Part shown: in pieces, positions 1 through 10,741 of the stretch
Layout: each line of letters starts with the position of its first letter
Position numbering within the stretch: the first letter of the stretch is position 1
NCBI GenBank assembly: GCA_947561585.1
Contig: CANNZV010002544.1
Span: forward strand, 96,420-160,419
DNA length: 64,000 bases
Direction: 5' to 3'
DNA from: Caprella mutica
Lineage: Eukaryota; Arthropoda; Malacostraca; Amphipoda; Caprellidae
Notes under the pieces: model-generated
Told to the model about the DNA's origin: nothing
Seen by the model: the letters and a program-made list of their open reading frames with translations, nothing else
Databases searched by the model: none
Made by a program: the position numbers and the translations under genes

Positions 1-302
1 TGTGACGTCACAGCATACCGGGACACGCGTAATATCCCCCCCATAGCTCTGGGATACTATATCTTCTCTGTACTGTGACTATACTGTAAAACTTCATATG
101 AAATGAAACTATTTGTATTTCTATGTATGCAGGTTGAATAATTAGATTATTTAAAATAATATCAGGCAGAATATTAACGTTGACAAGAATGGCAAAATTT
201 GGACATGAATGAAAAAGTATATAATATATATTTTGTTCTATTCTTTCAATTATTTCAACTTTCATGAATGAATGCACTAATGGAATCTTCAATCAACTTC
301 AG

Positions 303-1809
303 GTTTACTTCCCTGGGTTCTTCAGTGAGTTTGATCCAATAGTTTCAGGATTTTCTCCAAGAGACGAGTTAGGTCACATTGAGGTGAGAAATAGAAAACC
401 TATTGTCAAATCAAACTCTAAAACAAGGAATTATAATGAATGGTATGGAAAACACTACAGTACATTCAGGTTAGATAAAATAGAACATGTATAGATTGGT
501 GAATTTTGATAGTATATATTAGTGACAAGCTCGGAGTGACTCTTGAACTCTAGCCATTTCTAATCTGAATCTAAACTGTCAGTCCTTATTTCACGAGTTT
601 ATGTAAATTAAAGTGTTAATTACAACTCTCTGTTACATATTAGGTTAAATTAAAATAATTTACCTAGATTGGGCACACATTTACATACGAAGACCACATA
701 GGAAAGGCCAGTAATGTCACATTTTCATCATTTTGGAGTACGGTCCATTCTCATTTAGTTTGAGGTGTAGAGAACAATTTGGTGTGGAAAAAAAGTGGAA
801 AAACAAGTGTAATACAATTGAAATCAGCCTTTTAAATAATAATTATTTAGTATACAATGTAGTATACAATTCAAAGCTGGACAAGAGCCATCCATAGCTC
901 CACTAAATACTACCTCTCTGCCTATCAGCAATCCTAAGTACCAAGACTTGCAATTCCTCAAGACACCTCACTTGTATGAAAAATGTCATTTTTTCACAGG
1001 TCCTATTCAATAAATTATGATTTGGCTCTCCATGCAAGTCAAATATCTGATATATTCCTTATTTAAGTTTTTATCATAAAATACTACTGTTATTGCAATA
1101 ACTTTGCTACTAAATATAATAAATAAGTATGGCATGCAAATCATTTAGTGAAATATAACAGTGACATTACTTGTTGTAAAGATACGAATCGAGTCATTTT
1201 GTCCCGTTATCTCTTAATTAAATAAAACAAACATCTGATTCCTATGTTATAACAACGTATACATTACCTGTTACCTAAATCCTTAGAAGTTTACATAATC
1301 TATTCATTATAAGGTAATACATCTTTATTCATGCTTCTCTTATATCTTGGTTCTATCTCTTAAGATAACAGAGGAGAGCGGCTACTTTCCTATATACGCA
1401 TTCGGACAGGTTGCAGTGTACAAGAGTGATTTGGACGATGTTGGAGGTTTCAACTTATCTATCAAAGGCTGGGGTGGTGAAGATACAGACTTATATGAAA
1501 AGGTAATTGTTATAACTAATATCAATAGCTAATTTAGAAATTGAATTGAAATTTCTCTATAACACAAATTTTGCCTCGCAGGTTTTGAGAAGCAATTCTT
1601 TGCGAGTATTTAGAACTGGAGAAGAGAGTTTGGATCACATTTATCACCAGCCTAACTGCTTCAACAATTACCGTGGAGATGGCTGGAAAAACCTTCACGA
1701 AGAACAGAACGAGATGTGCATCAGCAATACTTATGCTACATATTCCTCTTTAAAAACCCTCACGAGGATAATTATAACAGACACCAACATTTTGAAACAT
1801 GACATTTAA
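303..1809 (+). CDS. Chondroitin synthase / chondroitin GalNAc-transferase, C-terminal exons (partial)
   Basis: Three exons of a CHGN-family (PF05679) Golgi glycosyltransferase, which builds chondroitin chains by adding GalNAc and/or GlcA. Exon a starts at 303 after an AG and carries a VYFPGFFSEFDP-like stretch; its donor is uncertain (CAG|GTTAGA at 470 or an earlier GT). Exon b starts at about 1372-1379 and ends at 1502 (AAG|GTAATT). It carries the family's YKSDL...GGF...GWGGED block, with GWGGED at about 1467-1484, typical of the second glycosyltransferase domain. Exon c is 1582-1809, after CTCGCAG, ending in TAA, with an HIYH-x-x-NC...EMC segment matching the usual C terminus. The joint b-c is in phase 0; a-b phase is unresolved. 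The N-terminal part, transmembrane anchor and promoter lie upstream of the window. GWGGED is closer to CSGALNACT than to CHSY enzymes, but I cannot choose firmly. Positions 1-302 look intronic and hold nothing else I recognise; 470-1371 is intron. Confidence 0.82.
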
Positions 1810-2005
1810 GGGAAAATTAAACGTCGCCATTGATTCTTCTAAGTTCATAATAAGTTATCAATAATATGAATTCAACATTTTTCTAACTTATTATTCAGCT
1901 CTGTAGGGTATAGGGTGCCCGAAAAAAATTACCCCTAAATTTAGTATTATTATTAACCTATTGCTATTTTTTGTGCCTTTTAATATTTTTAGGCTACTAT
2001 GTCTA

Positions 2006-2208
2006 TAGGCCCTGTTACACGATGCGAGTATACGTGCGAGTTGGCCTAGCCAGTTACTGTAGTGCAGCTACTCGCACAGTGTGACCGCATCAGTCGAGTA
2101 ACTGTTATGGAAATTCAATGCTATGAACATTGAGCTACTGGCATGCGAGTACAGTGGGACAGCTGTTGTCCACTGTCACGACAGTAACTCGCACCTTGTA
2201 ACAAGCCA
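2006..2208. mobile_element. Short TIR element (MITE), about 200 bp
   Basis: Inverted ends GGCCCTGTTACACG (left) and the complement of GGCTTGTTACAAGG (right), each followed by GTGCGAGT-like phrases repeated inside (GCGAGTA, ACTCGCA, CGAGTAAC). No ORF. It lies 200 bp beyond the stop codon of the chondroitin enzyme. The superfamily is uncertain; no clear target duplication was read. Confidence 0.6.
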
Positions 2209-2929
2209 TTATATAACTCACAATGTTTACATAAATTTCCAATCATTCATTCCATGTAATATAGAAAATGTGTTTGATAATTTAGGTTAAGCATATTGTT
2301 GCCTTCAAGAGTTCTGGTGTTAGCACCAAGGATATTTTCAAACTGCTAAAGGTGTGTCGAAAAACAGTTTACAACGTCTGGAATTAAAGGATGGGTGCGG
2401 GTAAAATCAAACATTTGTTAATATGTGTTTTTAATGGAATCAGCATATATAATTATGTATGATTACATACTCTGTTCATCTAAATAATACTAATTTAAGA
2501 AAAGAAAATTTAATTCATTTTGAAAAAGTGCCATCTAGTGACAAATAGCATAAGCTTTGCATGAGTCATTGACGCCATCCACAAACTTTGTGCAAAAAAC
2601 TTTAGTATATCTGCGAGTAATATTATTAATTAAAACTCTAGAAATACTTTATTTGTTCGTTTATTGTATATAAATCACAAATTCAAATATTTATGGCTTA
2701 TTTCCGAAGATAAACAGACGTTTTATAAACGTTCATGAAGATTGTTCTGGAATGTTAAATAATAAAACCCTATTTTCTCTGACAATACAGTGATTTCAGA
2801 TGAAATATTTCATATCCGTTACTAATCATTGTTTATTTATCATATTATGATAAAATATTTGATATGAAAATTAGACGCACCCCCCCCCCCTCCTTTAACA
2901 TGAACAATCAGGCACAACTTGCAGTAACT

Positions 2930-3612
2930 TGACCAATTTCAAGAAACCGGCCAATTCGCACCAAAACTGTAACTTCTGCAGTGAAGGAACGTATTGACTG
3001 AAATCCACAAAGAGGTGTTAGAGAAGTTGCAGAACAGATGGCTACTTTCAAATAACAAATGCAGAAACTAATCAAGGAAAATCTAAAGGCAACTCAATAT
3101 AAAAAGCAGTCTAGACAGATAATTTCAGAGGTCTCCATGAAGAAACGGCTGGACAGGAGCAAGAAGATGTTGCAAGATTTTAAGTGATCCTCAGTGACTA
3201 TTTGGCCCGACGAGAATATGTCACCAATAGTCAGAATGATAGAGTTTATGTCCGTAGCTCTGGGATCTTGTCTGTAAATGTATAGAGCTACTTGAGAAAA
3301 AAGAAACTTGCTTCCTTCTTGATATGGGGTGTTGTTGACAAAGTTTCCTTTGGTTGTCATCGATCAAGAAATCAAAGCCGTTAGTCGTGTAGCTATATCT
3401 GAATATGCTATGGGAAAAGTCTTTCTTCAGTTCTCTGAATCATTTGTAATCATTTTCCTCTTCACTCAAGAAGAAGCTCTTCCCCACACGGAAAATGTGA
3501 CTCAAAAGTGGTGCACAGGCAACTTCGAAAGCTTTTGGGACAAAACTATAATGAGGCTACTCTTCTGTCACAACATCAATCCTAAAAACTTCAACATATT
3601 CTTCTTCTTGGA
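2930..3612 (+). pseudogene. Degenerate mariner/Tc1-type transposase
   Basis: Conceptual translation across several stops and frameshifts gives a recognisable mariner-like order. First comes a helix-turn-helix region (RTKTVTSAVKERID, then GVREVAEQM; about 2955-3045), then KKRLDRSKKML (about 3133-3170), WPDENM, a WGVV block near 3325, PLVVIDQ, LPHTENVTQKWC (about 3480-3520) and NFESFWDKTI followed by an NPKNF remnant of the SPDLNP-like motif. At least four in-frame stops and frame changes mean it cannot be active. The acidic catalytic residues are only partly preserved. Terminal inverted repeats were not located; a poly-C run at 2881-2891 lies just upstream. Confidence 0.75.
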
Positions 3613-3619
3613 AGGTTAA

Positions 3620-5260
3620 GTTTCAACTCGTTCCCATCTCAAATTTGAGTTCGAAAGCAGTCATTCGTTTCAATTAATTCAAGTTAGCAGAAAAAGTTTT
3701 GCGGCGTGCTTGTGTTCCAATAATAACAATATTTGGTGAATTGTTGCAGATTTTCAAAATTTTAAATATTACACTACAAGAGAAATCAGTTTGTAAATTA
3801 AGTTAGTTTTTAATTCCTTCAAACCGTCTTATTTATTCTTCTTTTTGACATATTTCTTAAAAACTGTACCATTTAATTATTAATTGTAAATTGAGGTGTT
3901 TTGCAGAGTTATTAAAAACAGTATCTAGATTTTTAGGAGAAATATTTTAAAGCGGTAGTGATGATTGACAAATTAAATTTTTCAGAATATACTTAATTTT
4001 GGTAGTAGATTGGATTCATCAAAGATAGAAGGATTAATTCTGCTTATTTTTCTTATTGTTCAATTATGAGTATATTCTCATTTCAACAAAGTCATTGTAG
4101 CTGCAATCAGTGCAAGTCAAATAATTTAATTGTTAGTTCAATATGAAATATCACAAGAAAAGAGATAACGTTCATCACTAGTTCACTACTACCTATTCAT
4201 GAGTAAGTACATAATAATCAACAAAATGGATGCACTCTGTTTATGCTAGTTTCAATACAGACAGCTGCCATATTCTTCCTATCTTGTTTACACCTATACT
4301 GTGGTTCACATGAAGGGACTCACTGATCAACTCGTATTTATCTGTGTGTATTCAGTTGGTTATTAGTCATCATTGTGAAAAGACATTAAATCGTTACTCG
4401 TGAGATTGGTTTGGACTACTGGTATGGTTATCAACTCTAGCAAAGCGAAAATATATGATTATTAAGAGATCAGTGAATTTCATGTTTATTATTAATCTAC
4501 TAAGTTTGTGTATGTTTAATTTATTATTGAGTGCTTGAGTATCAGTGAAGATAACAGATAAGACAATTTGACAGCATTGACGTATAGGGTCAGTGCTTCC
4601 GGTAGAGCAACCGGAGCATCCAATGATTCCATAGGCGAGACTCTAGACCTCAGACAGGAGATCATTTATACTTATCAGAATCATCAACATCTAGACTCAG
4701 GATTTGATCTAGAGTCTAGAACATCTTAATTATTTGTTATCAGACTCATCAGAAAACCTATGTATTAAGGAGCCATTACAAAACTATATATAGTGTTCTG
4801 AGGACTTAAATAGTGAGTTTGTATAACATCAAGATGAATTATATCATTTACTTAGTTTATAAGTTTTAAATGTGAATATTTATTATCATAGGAGACATAT
4901 GAAGCACATTGAAAACTTATAAGAATTTGTTTTGATCTCGAATAGATTTGTTGGATAGAGATAGTTTTTAGAATCTCTTTCATTTTCTATGCATCAAATT
5001 GAATGCTTCAAATTTTACGACCAGAGTTTTATTGTAAATTTATGAAATGAAGAGCGAGTGAGACGACAAAAAAAGTTTCCATCCTTTTATTTTTCTAGAG
5101 CTTTCGAATAATTCAATATTCATTATCGATATCCTAATTTTGACTAATTTTAAACAAAATAAGTAGAAATAATAAGTATTATGGATACCAATATTAATAA
5201 AGTCACCTAACTAATTAAACAAATAATAAAGAAAAAGGAAAAATCATAGAAAATTATTAA
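3620..5260. other. No gene seen
   Basis: AT-rich sequence with only short chance ORFs. There is a small local hairpin near 4598-4617 (GCTTCCGG ... CCGGAGC) and a TCTAGAGTC/GACTCTAGA-like pairing near 4640-4720. Nothing coding or transposon-like is recognised. Confidence 0.5.
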
Positions 5261-5264
5261 GTTT

Positions 5265-5991
5265 TTAACTCAAAATAGCTAAGTTAAATGAACTTGCTTG
5301 TTCATTGAGCGATGTAGACTGTTTATGAATGTATATAGATTCCAATAAACGAATAGCCCACTGGTTTGAAGTTTGCAAAATTTTGAAATTTTCTTCCTTA
5401 ATTGGGTGATTATGATCTAAAGAATGATTACGAATTGAACTATATGGTTGGGAGATATAGGGGTTATTAGTTCTAAAGGATATTCCCTTATGCTGAGAAA
5501 TTCTCAACTTTAACTGCATCATGGTCTCACCAATGTAAGTGGACTGGCATGCACTGTCCACATGAGTATTTATAAATGAGACCAGATAACAGTAAAAGTG
5601 GGATTTTATCTTTATGAGGGAAAAATGAACCAATAGTGGTTGCATTTTTGAAAACAAAATTTAGTTTAATTTGGGGGTAAAATTTGTTAAGTAATGAGTT
5701 AAGTTCTTGTTTACATTTAATGCTTGAATCACCCAAATAAGGAAGGGATACGAAAATGTCAAATTTAGGAACAGTTAATTTAGGTTTAAGTGGAGTATGA
5801 ACTGAATTTAAGAATTTAGAGACAAATATATCAAATAAATTTTGAGGATAACGATTACCAGAGAAAAAATTACGCAAGTGTGATAATTCGGCATCAAAAT
5901 CTATAGGTATAATTCGAGCATATCGCATACGCTCTATGAACAAGACAAGTAATTTAATTAACTTTGTAAGATGTCGGTATGAAAGAATCAA
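5265..5991 (-). mobile_element. Penelope-like retroelement 3' part with GIY-YIG endonuclease (frameshifted)
   Basis: Two overlapping reverse-strand reading frames form one broken protein. The first (5991 to about 5530) has the thumb/linker typical of Penelope-like elements: RYPQNLFD, LPYLGDSS, KLNFVFKNATTIGSFF, then KYSCGQC. The second (about 5575 to 5265) continues with ACQSTYIGETMMQLKLRISQHKG, a GIY-YIG nuclease core (YIGET with the following Arg and an H-x-x-x-K), and a terminal SLNEQ motif. A frameshift near 5560 separates the halves. The reverse-transcriptase palm is absent here, so this is a 5'-truncated relic. Another relic of the same class, holding RT motifs, lies at about 61140-61690. 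Confidence 0.82.
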
Positions 5992-6297
5992 ATCTTAATC
6001 CCAATCCTGTGAATGTCTTTTTAAGATAAACTTTAGTGGAAAAACTATTATCAATACGATAACTTTAATATCGTCAGATCTTGTAGACCATCGTGTTGCA
6101 GGGAGCATCTTTAGCACTCCACTATCTGCAGGCTCCAGAATGAACCTACAGAGATTACATAGATATTATCAAAGAATTCAAAAAATTCGTTTATCTCCAC
6201 TTTTTCAATTTTACCTCCACCTTTTCGAAGATTGATCAGGTACAGGACTGTGGCGAGGGACACACTTCCTACTTATCAAGGACCGTTTGCTAAGAGG

Positions 6298-7012
6298 TTA
6301 AGATAATGGAAGACCAGCTGATGGCATAATCATCGGTGAACCTTTGTGCATCGAACTCAACTTGTGTCTTTCAAAAAGCAGATGTCCATTCTTCCGGTCA
6401 TTGAATCCAAAAAAAACTTGCAATTCAGTTTTTAATGAGGCTGCTAGTTTGCAGGGAAAACAATACGTGCAGATTGACTTTGTCTCGTCGTAGCATAACC
6501 ACTTTTCTCCACTCATCGTAGTATAACCAAGCCGCTTTTCATTTGTGGTTTTATGCACACGAATAAAATATTGCTATTTGCAAAATCTGTTGTTACCTTC
6601 AGCCTTGTAGAATCTTTTTGATTTGTTAAAGTTACTGGTAATGTATTGGCATTCTGAGCTGCCTCTTTCTACCCATTTCTTTTTTGTTCATATGTAAAAC
6701 TTAAAGGTCACTGCCACTCTCCCTAGTCAATTTGGATTGAGCTGTCAAATCTGGAACCATGGGTATTGATAAGTAGCAACGATGTTGAGTTTCCATTGCC
6801 TCTGTTGCTTCCTGTTATTCTTGCTAAGTAGTACTTCAGCTTGAGCAAGGCTTTTGAACTTCCTGGCTACTTATGAATTCTGATTGGCAGTTTCTAAAAC
6901 GCTTTGTAAAAAAACACACAAAAAATGTTTTTTCTCAACCAAGAGTGGGGCCTTTCTGAGGCGCGGGGCCCGTAGCAGCTGCTACATCTGCTACTATGTT
7001 AATCCGGCACTG
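6298..7012 (-). mobile_element. hAT-type element fragment with ZMYM/TTF zinc-finger start
   Basis: The reverse-strand ORF 6558-6298 encodes EKWLCYDETKSICTYCFPCK ... FGFNDRKNGHLLFERHKLS, the TTF/ZMYM-type zinc-finger signature found at the N terminus of many hAT-derived transposases. The rest of the transposase is missing. The right boundary (5' end of the element on this strand) is probably near 7012, where the reverse strand starts CAGTGCCGGATTAACATAG and runs into GGGCCCCGCG, a typical short-TIR start of this class. A LINE fragment begins immediately beyond it. Positions 5992-6297 hold nothing else I recognise. Confidence 0.65.
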
Positions 7013-8145
7013 TAGAGGGATAGCAGTGGTTGAAGAAATTAGGTACCTTGGAGTGAAGATTATGAATAGGCGAAACATGTTTGAGGGACACAGGAAAGAC
7101 ATTGTTAATAGAGGTAAATTGATGAGTAACCTGACATATTCAGTGATCGAGAAGAGCTGCCATAAAGTACTAATAGGGAAGAATTATTGGAAGGGAGTTG
7201 TTCTGCCGAGGGTGTTGTACGGTGCAGAGGTGGTTGGACTGAGGGTGACAGAGATGGATAGTATCCAGAGGCAAGAGAATGCTGCAATGAGGAGGATATT
7301 GGGGGCAAGCAGAGGTGTGACGGTGGCTGGAATGAGGGGATCGATGTAGGAATTAGTACAGTGAGGAGGAGAGTAGCCAAGGGTAGAATACAGTACATGA
7401 GGAGAATAGAACAGGCTGAACAGCTAGGGAGATAATTAAATGCTGAGGAGAGTGATGGGAGTAGCTAAAAGGAGGGGAAGTGATTGGGTGAAAGAGACGA
7501 GGAAGTGTATGAATTGGGCAGGTGTTGAGGAGGATGAACTGAAGACCATGACGAGGGATGCGGTGAGGAGGAGAGTGGCTGATAAGGTGCATCGTGAGTG
7601 GATGGAGGAGATGGAGGGAAAGAACAGTTTGAGAGTCTATAGGAGGTTTAAGAGGGAGATTAAGGAGGAGGATTATGAGGGAGGTATGGAGTCTAGGGTG
7701 TGGTTTGGAGCAAGGACAAGGAGTTTAAAGTTGGGATGCAGGAGATGGGGTGAGGGGAGTGTAGGTTGTGTGGAGCGGAGAGAGAGGATGACGAGCACTT
7801 TTTGCTGGGGTGTGGGGTGCTGGAGGAGATAAGGATTCCTGTTTGGAGAAGTTGGAGGGAGAGAAAGAAGGAGGGTACTCTACACAGGATGTGGAGAAAA
7901 AGGGAGAGAGAGGAGGCTGTAGTCGTGGATGGTGCTGTCGATCGAGTGAGGGTGTTGGTGTAAAGTGAAGTGCTAGTGATAAGTGGTTACGTGCTAAGAA
8001 ACTGAGATAAGTTCTAGTGATATATAAGTGTCTAGCATTAAGAAACTAAGCTAAGTGATAGTGTTAAGTGTTGAAAAGAAAAGAAATTTGTAATAAAAGT
8101 GAGTTGTTTTTCTTGTAATGGTGTAGTGATCACCTTATTCCACTA
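7013..8145 (+). mobile_element. Non-LTR retrotransposon (LINE) 3' end, broken ORF2
   Basis: Translation in shifting frames gives the C-terminal part of a LINE ORF2. EIRYLGVKI (about 7036-7062) is followed by the SNLTYSVI...K..YWKGVVLPRVLYGAEV block (about 7120-7230), the RRILGAS segment near 7300, a basic region, and a terminal zinc-ribbon-like CGAEREDDEHFLLGC near 7766-7812. Stops and frameshifts at about 7349, 7433 and 7760 make it non-functional. Coding base composition is unusually purine-rich (GGAG/GAGG). The tail after the last stop has AATAAAAG near 8090 and ends near 8145. The 5' half (endonuclease and most of the RT) is absent, as is usual for truncated LINE copies. Confidence 0.78.
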
Positions 8146-10604
8146 CATATATATTAACATATAATATATTTCATACTTAACTGCATATTTAGCATTTCTG
8201 ACACAATATTTATACAATTAACGAGTATACAAATAAATATATAAATTACAATTGTAATTATGATAACTGATATGTATAACGAAACATTTATATCACACAG
8301 ATTGTATCAAATATGATATCTTATATATAATTCAAATATTACAAACTATTATATATGATTTACCTATGGCATCAAAGTGCGCATATTTCTTTACCCGCGA
8401 ATACAAGCCCTTTGTTCTAAGACGCTGCGCATATCTTACCCTCAAAGATGCCAAATATCACCATAATGTTCCAATTTAAAGTTGAGAACCGTACGTATTT
8501 AATTTCTCGTATAATATTCAAAGCGTAGTAAAATAATTACAATTGTTAATAACAACATTTCTCTAATATAAATGTATCACGATTTCAACATTTTGTGTAG
8601 AATGTTATATCAAACATTCATGTTGCCAATTACCCTCTTTTAAGCCTATCAAGATGTTAGCATCTTTCCGCCTCATTTACCTCGGTGATCTCTAGATATT
8701 CGGACACGGTCAATTTACGTCTCTTATATAAAGTACCAATCCCTAACTGCGTATTACTATTGTGCCTTGTAACACACAACTGAGTGATTATTTAGGGTAT
8801 ATATTGCCATTACAATATATACAAAGACTAATTACATATATTTACAGGATTATTTAATAATAATATATATTATCTGAATTCAAAGACAATGTGACAACAG
8901 CTTCAACCCCCCTATATATTCTTCTAACGGATACTAAGGGTAAATATTTGCCTATCTATATTTATCACTTCTCTGCATGTAATATTAATAATAAATTAAA
9001 AACATTATTTCTCCTTATCTCATATCAGTAGTTATTTTATTAATATACTATTTAGGATATATTTTAAGTCATATTCAATATGAATGCTAATTATTCATTT
9101 CTCATATCTTAATAATATTATTAGTCAATATCAATTATATATTCCCTTATATATATATAATCTTTCTTGATAACCCATTCAACATCCTTCCGACGTACGT
9201 ATCAGGTTTTAATGAATTCTAGAACAGTGACCCGTTCACTCTGCCGTCTCGTTTTCTATATGAAAGAAAACTAGGTTTAACAGAGACTACGTCATTCTGC
9301 TTCCATCATCCATGCCTAACTTTATAATAAACAGAAGTTCTATTTCATTTCTAATTATTTAATTAATACTTTAATACTAATTCTTTTCATCTGAGTAGTA
9401 GCTCAAATGAATTCATAACGAATGATAATTAGGCAATTCATTTAAATTATCATTATCTGTGTTTTATTAGCTAAGATGTATCGAACCCCAATTATTCCAA
9501 ACTATCTCTTTCAGGGGGTTTCTGTCTTTCTGATTGCTACTGGTTAGAATACAACTGGCTTCTGCGTTGATGAATACTGGTTTCATTACTACTGTTCTGC
9601 TGCTATTGCAATCACAGCAACTACTACTTCTGGGTAAACACCTAGGTTGAATGTTGATGCTATTTATACTACTGCTTCCAGTAATAAACATCATACTAGA
9701 AAACCTTCGCATCTCCACACGATTGGATATCATACCGAATTCTCACTCATCTAGTATAACTGAGGAACTCCAGCCTTCGTCCTAACTCCGAGTTAAAGAT
9801 ACTCACGCTGCTCTACCTACAGTCACGCAATCTTCCTGGAACTAACTTTCCTCGTGACTCCTGCACAATATTTGTGTGCGCTATCTCTTACTACACGAAG
9901 CTGACGTACATCCTCCAGAGAATCTGAAGTCCACACTCATATGTTAATTACCAGGTGATGTGATTTATTTGAATAAATGCCTTGATTATCTAACTCGTAA
10001 TTTCATTTCAATCCAAGCAATTATCAGTTTAGCCAAAATGTAATTAAATGGAGATAAAGTAAAATGGAGTCAGATATGAAAAACTAATAATAAATAACTA
10101 AAGAGGTAACCCCCCAATCAATTACCAAAATGGCATAGGTATAAGCCTGAAAAAGTGAACTGGAGGACGGACTCGCTGAAAAAGGATTTTTTACAAAGAA
10201 ACACCTTGACCTTGACATTGGTGTTATAAAAGCGGAGCCTGCCTGTATAACAATTAACATTAAATTTGGAGTTTCAAATTCCATGCAAAAACCTATAATG
10301 TAATACCTCAATCTGTAACTCATATTTAGTTCTTTGAACGGAAAACAGAATACATTGACAGCGGAAACAATAAAAGGGAATCCAAAGAGTCCTTGTGTCC
10401 ATTTTTTTTGCATTGCGTCATGACTTGCGTCATGATTACTCATGAAAGACATCGTGATTTCCTGGAATGATTCATAGTAACGTGTGCTTCGTAGCAAGGA
10501 GGTGATAGGTGTTTTGTGAGGAACTGCAGTTGTATATTTGCTCTGGTTTTACATTTATAACAAATCTTTTTTGTTAGAATGTGATACATGTTCATTCTTT
10601 GGGA
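8146..10604. other. AT-rich intergenic DNA with a possible LTR-retrotransposon relic
   Basis: Mostly AT-rich and non-coding. The segment 9460-9930 is less AT-rich and, on the reverse strand, has an 89-codon ORF (9733-9467) preceded by a leader-like stretch, which could be the start of a decayed gag. No paired LTR, RT or integrase was seen, so this is only a suggestion. A reverse-strand ORF at 10497-10084 (137 codons) has no recognisable motif. Confidence 0.3.
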
Positions 10605-10741
10605 CCATTTTTACGGTGTGCCTAAAAAGCGTCCGGAAGCGTCCGAAAGCGTCCGGTAGCGTCCGAAAGCGTCTGGTAGCGTCCGAAAGCGTCCGGTAGT
10701 ATGTAATGACGCCCTGTACAGTGTACATTATTTGATAGTAA

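Noticed and set aside
7105..7592. Reverse ORFs of 79-97 codons
   Set aside because: Shadows of the purine-rich LINE coding strand.
10084..10497. 137-codon reverse ORF
   Set aside because: No recognisable motif, no splice or promoter context, and composition like the surrounding non-coding DNA.
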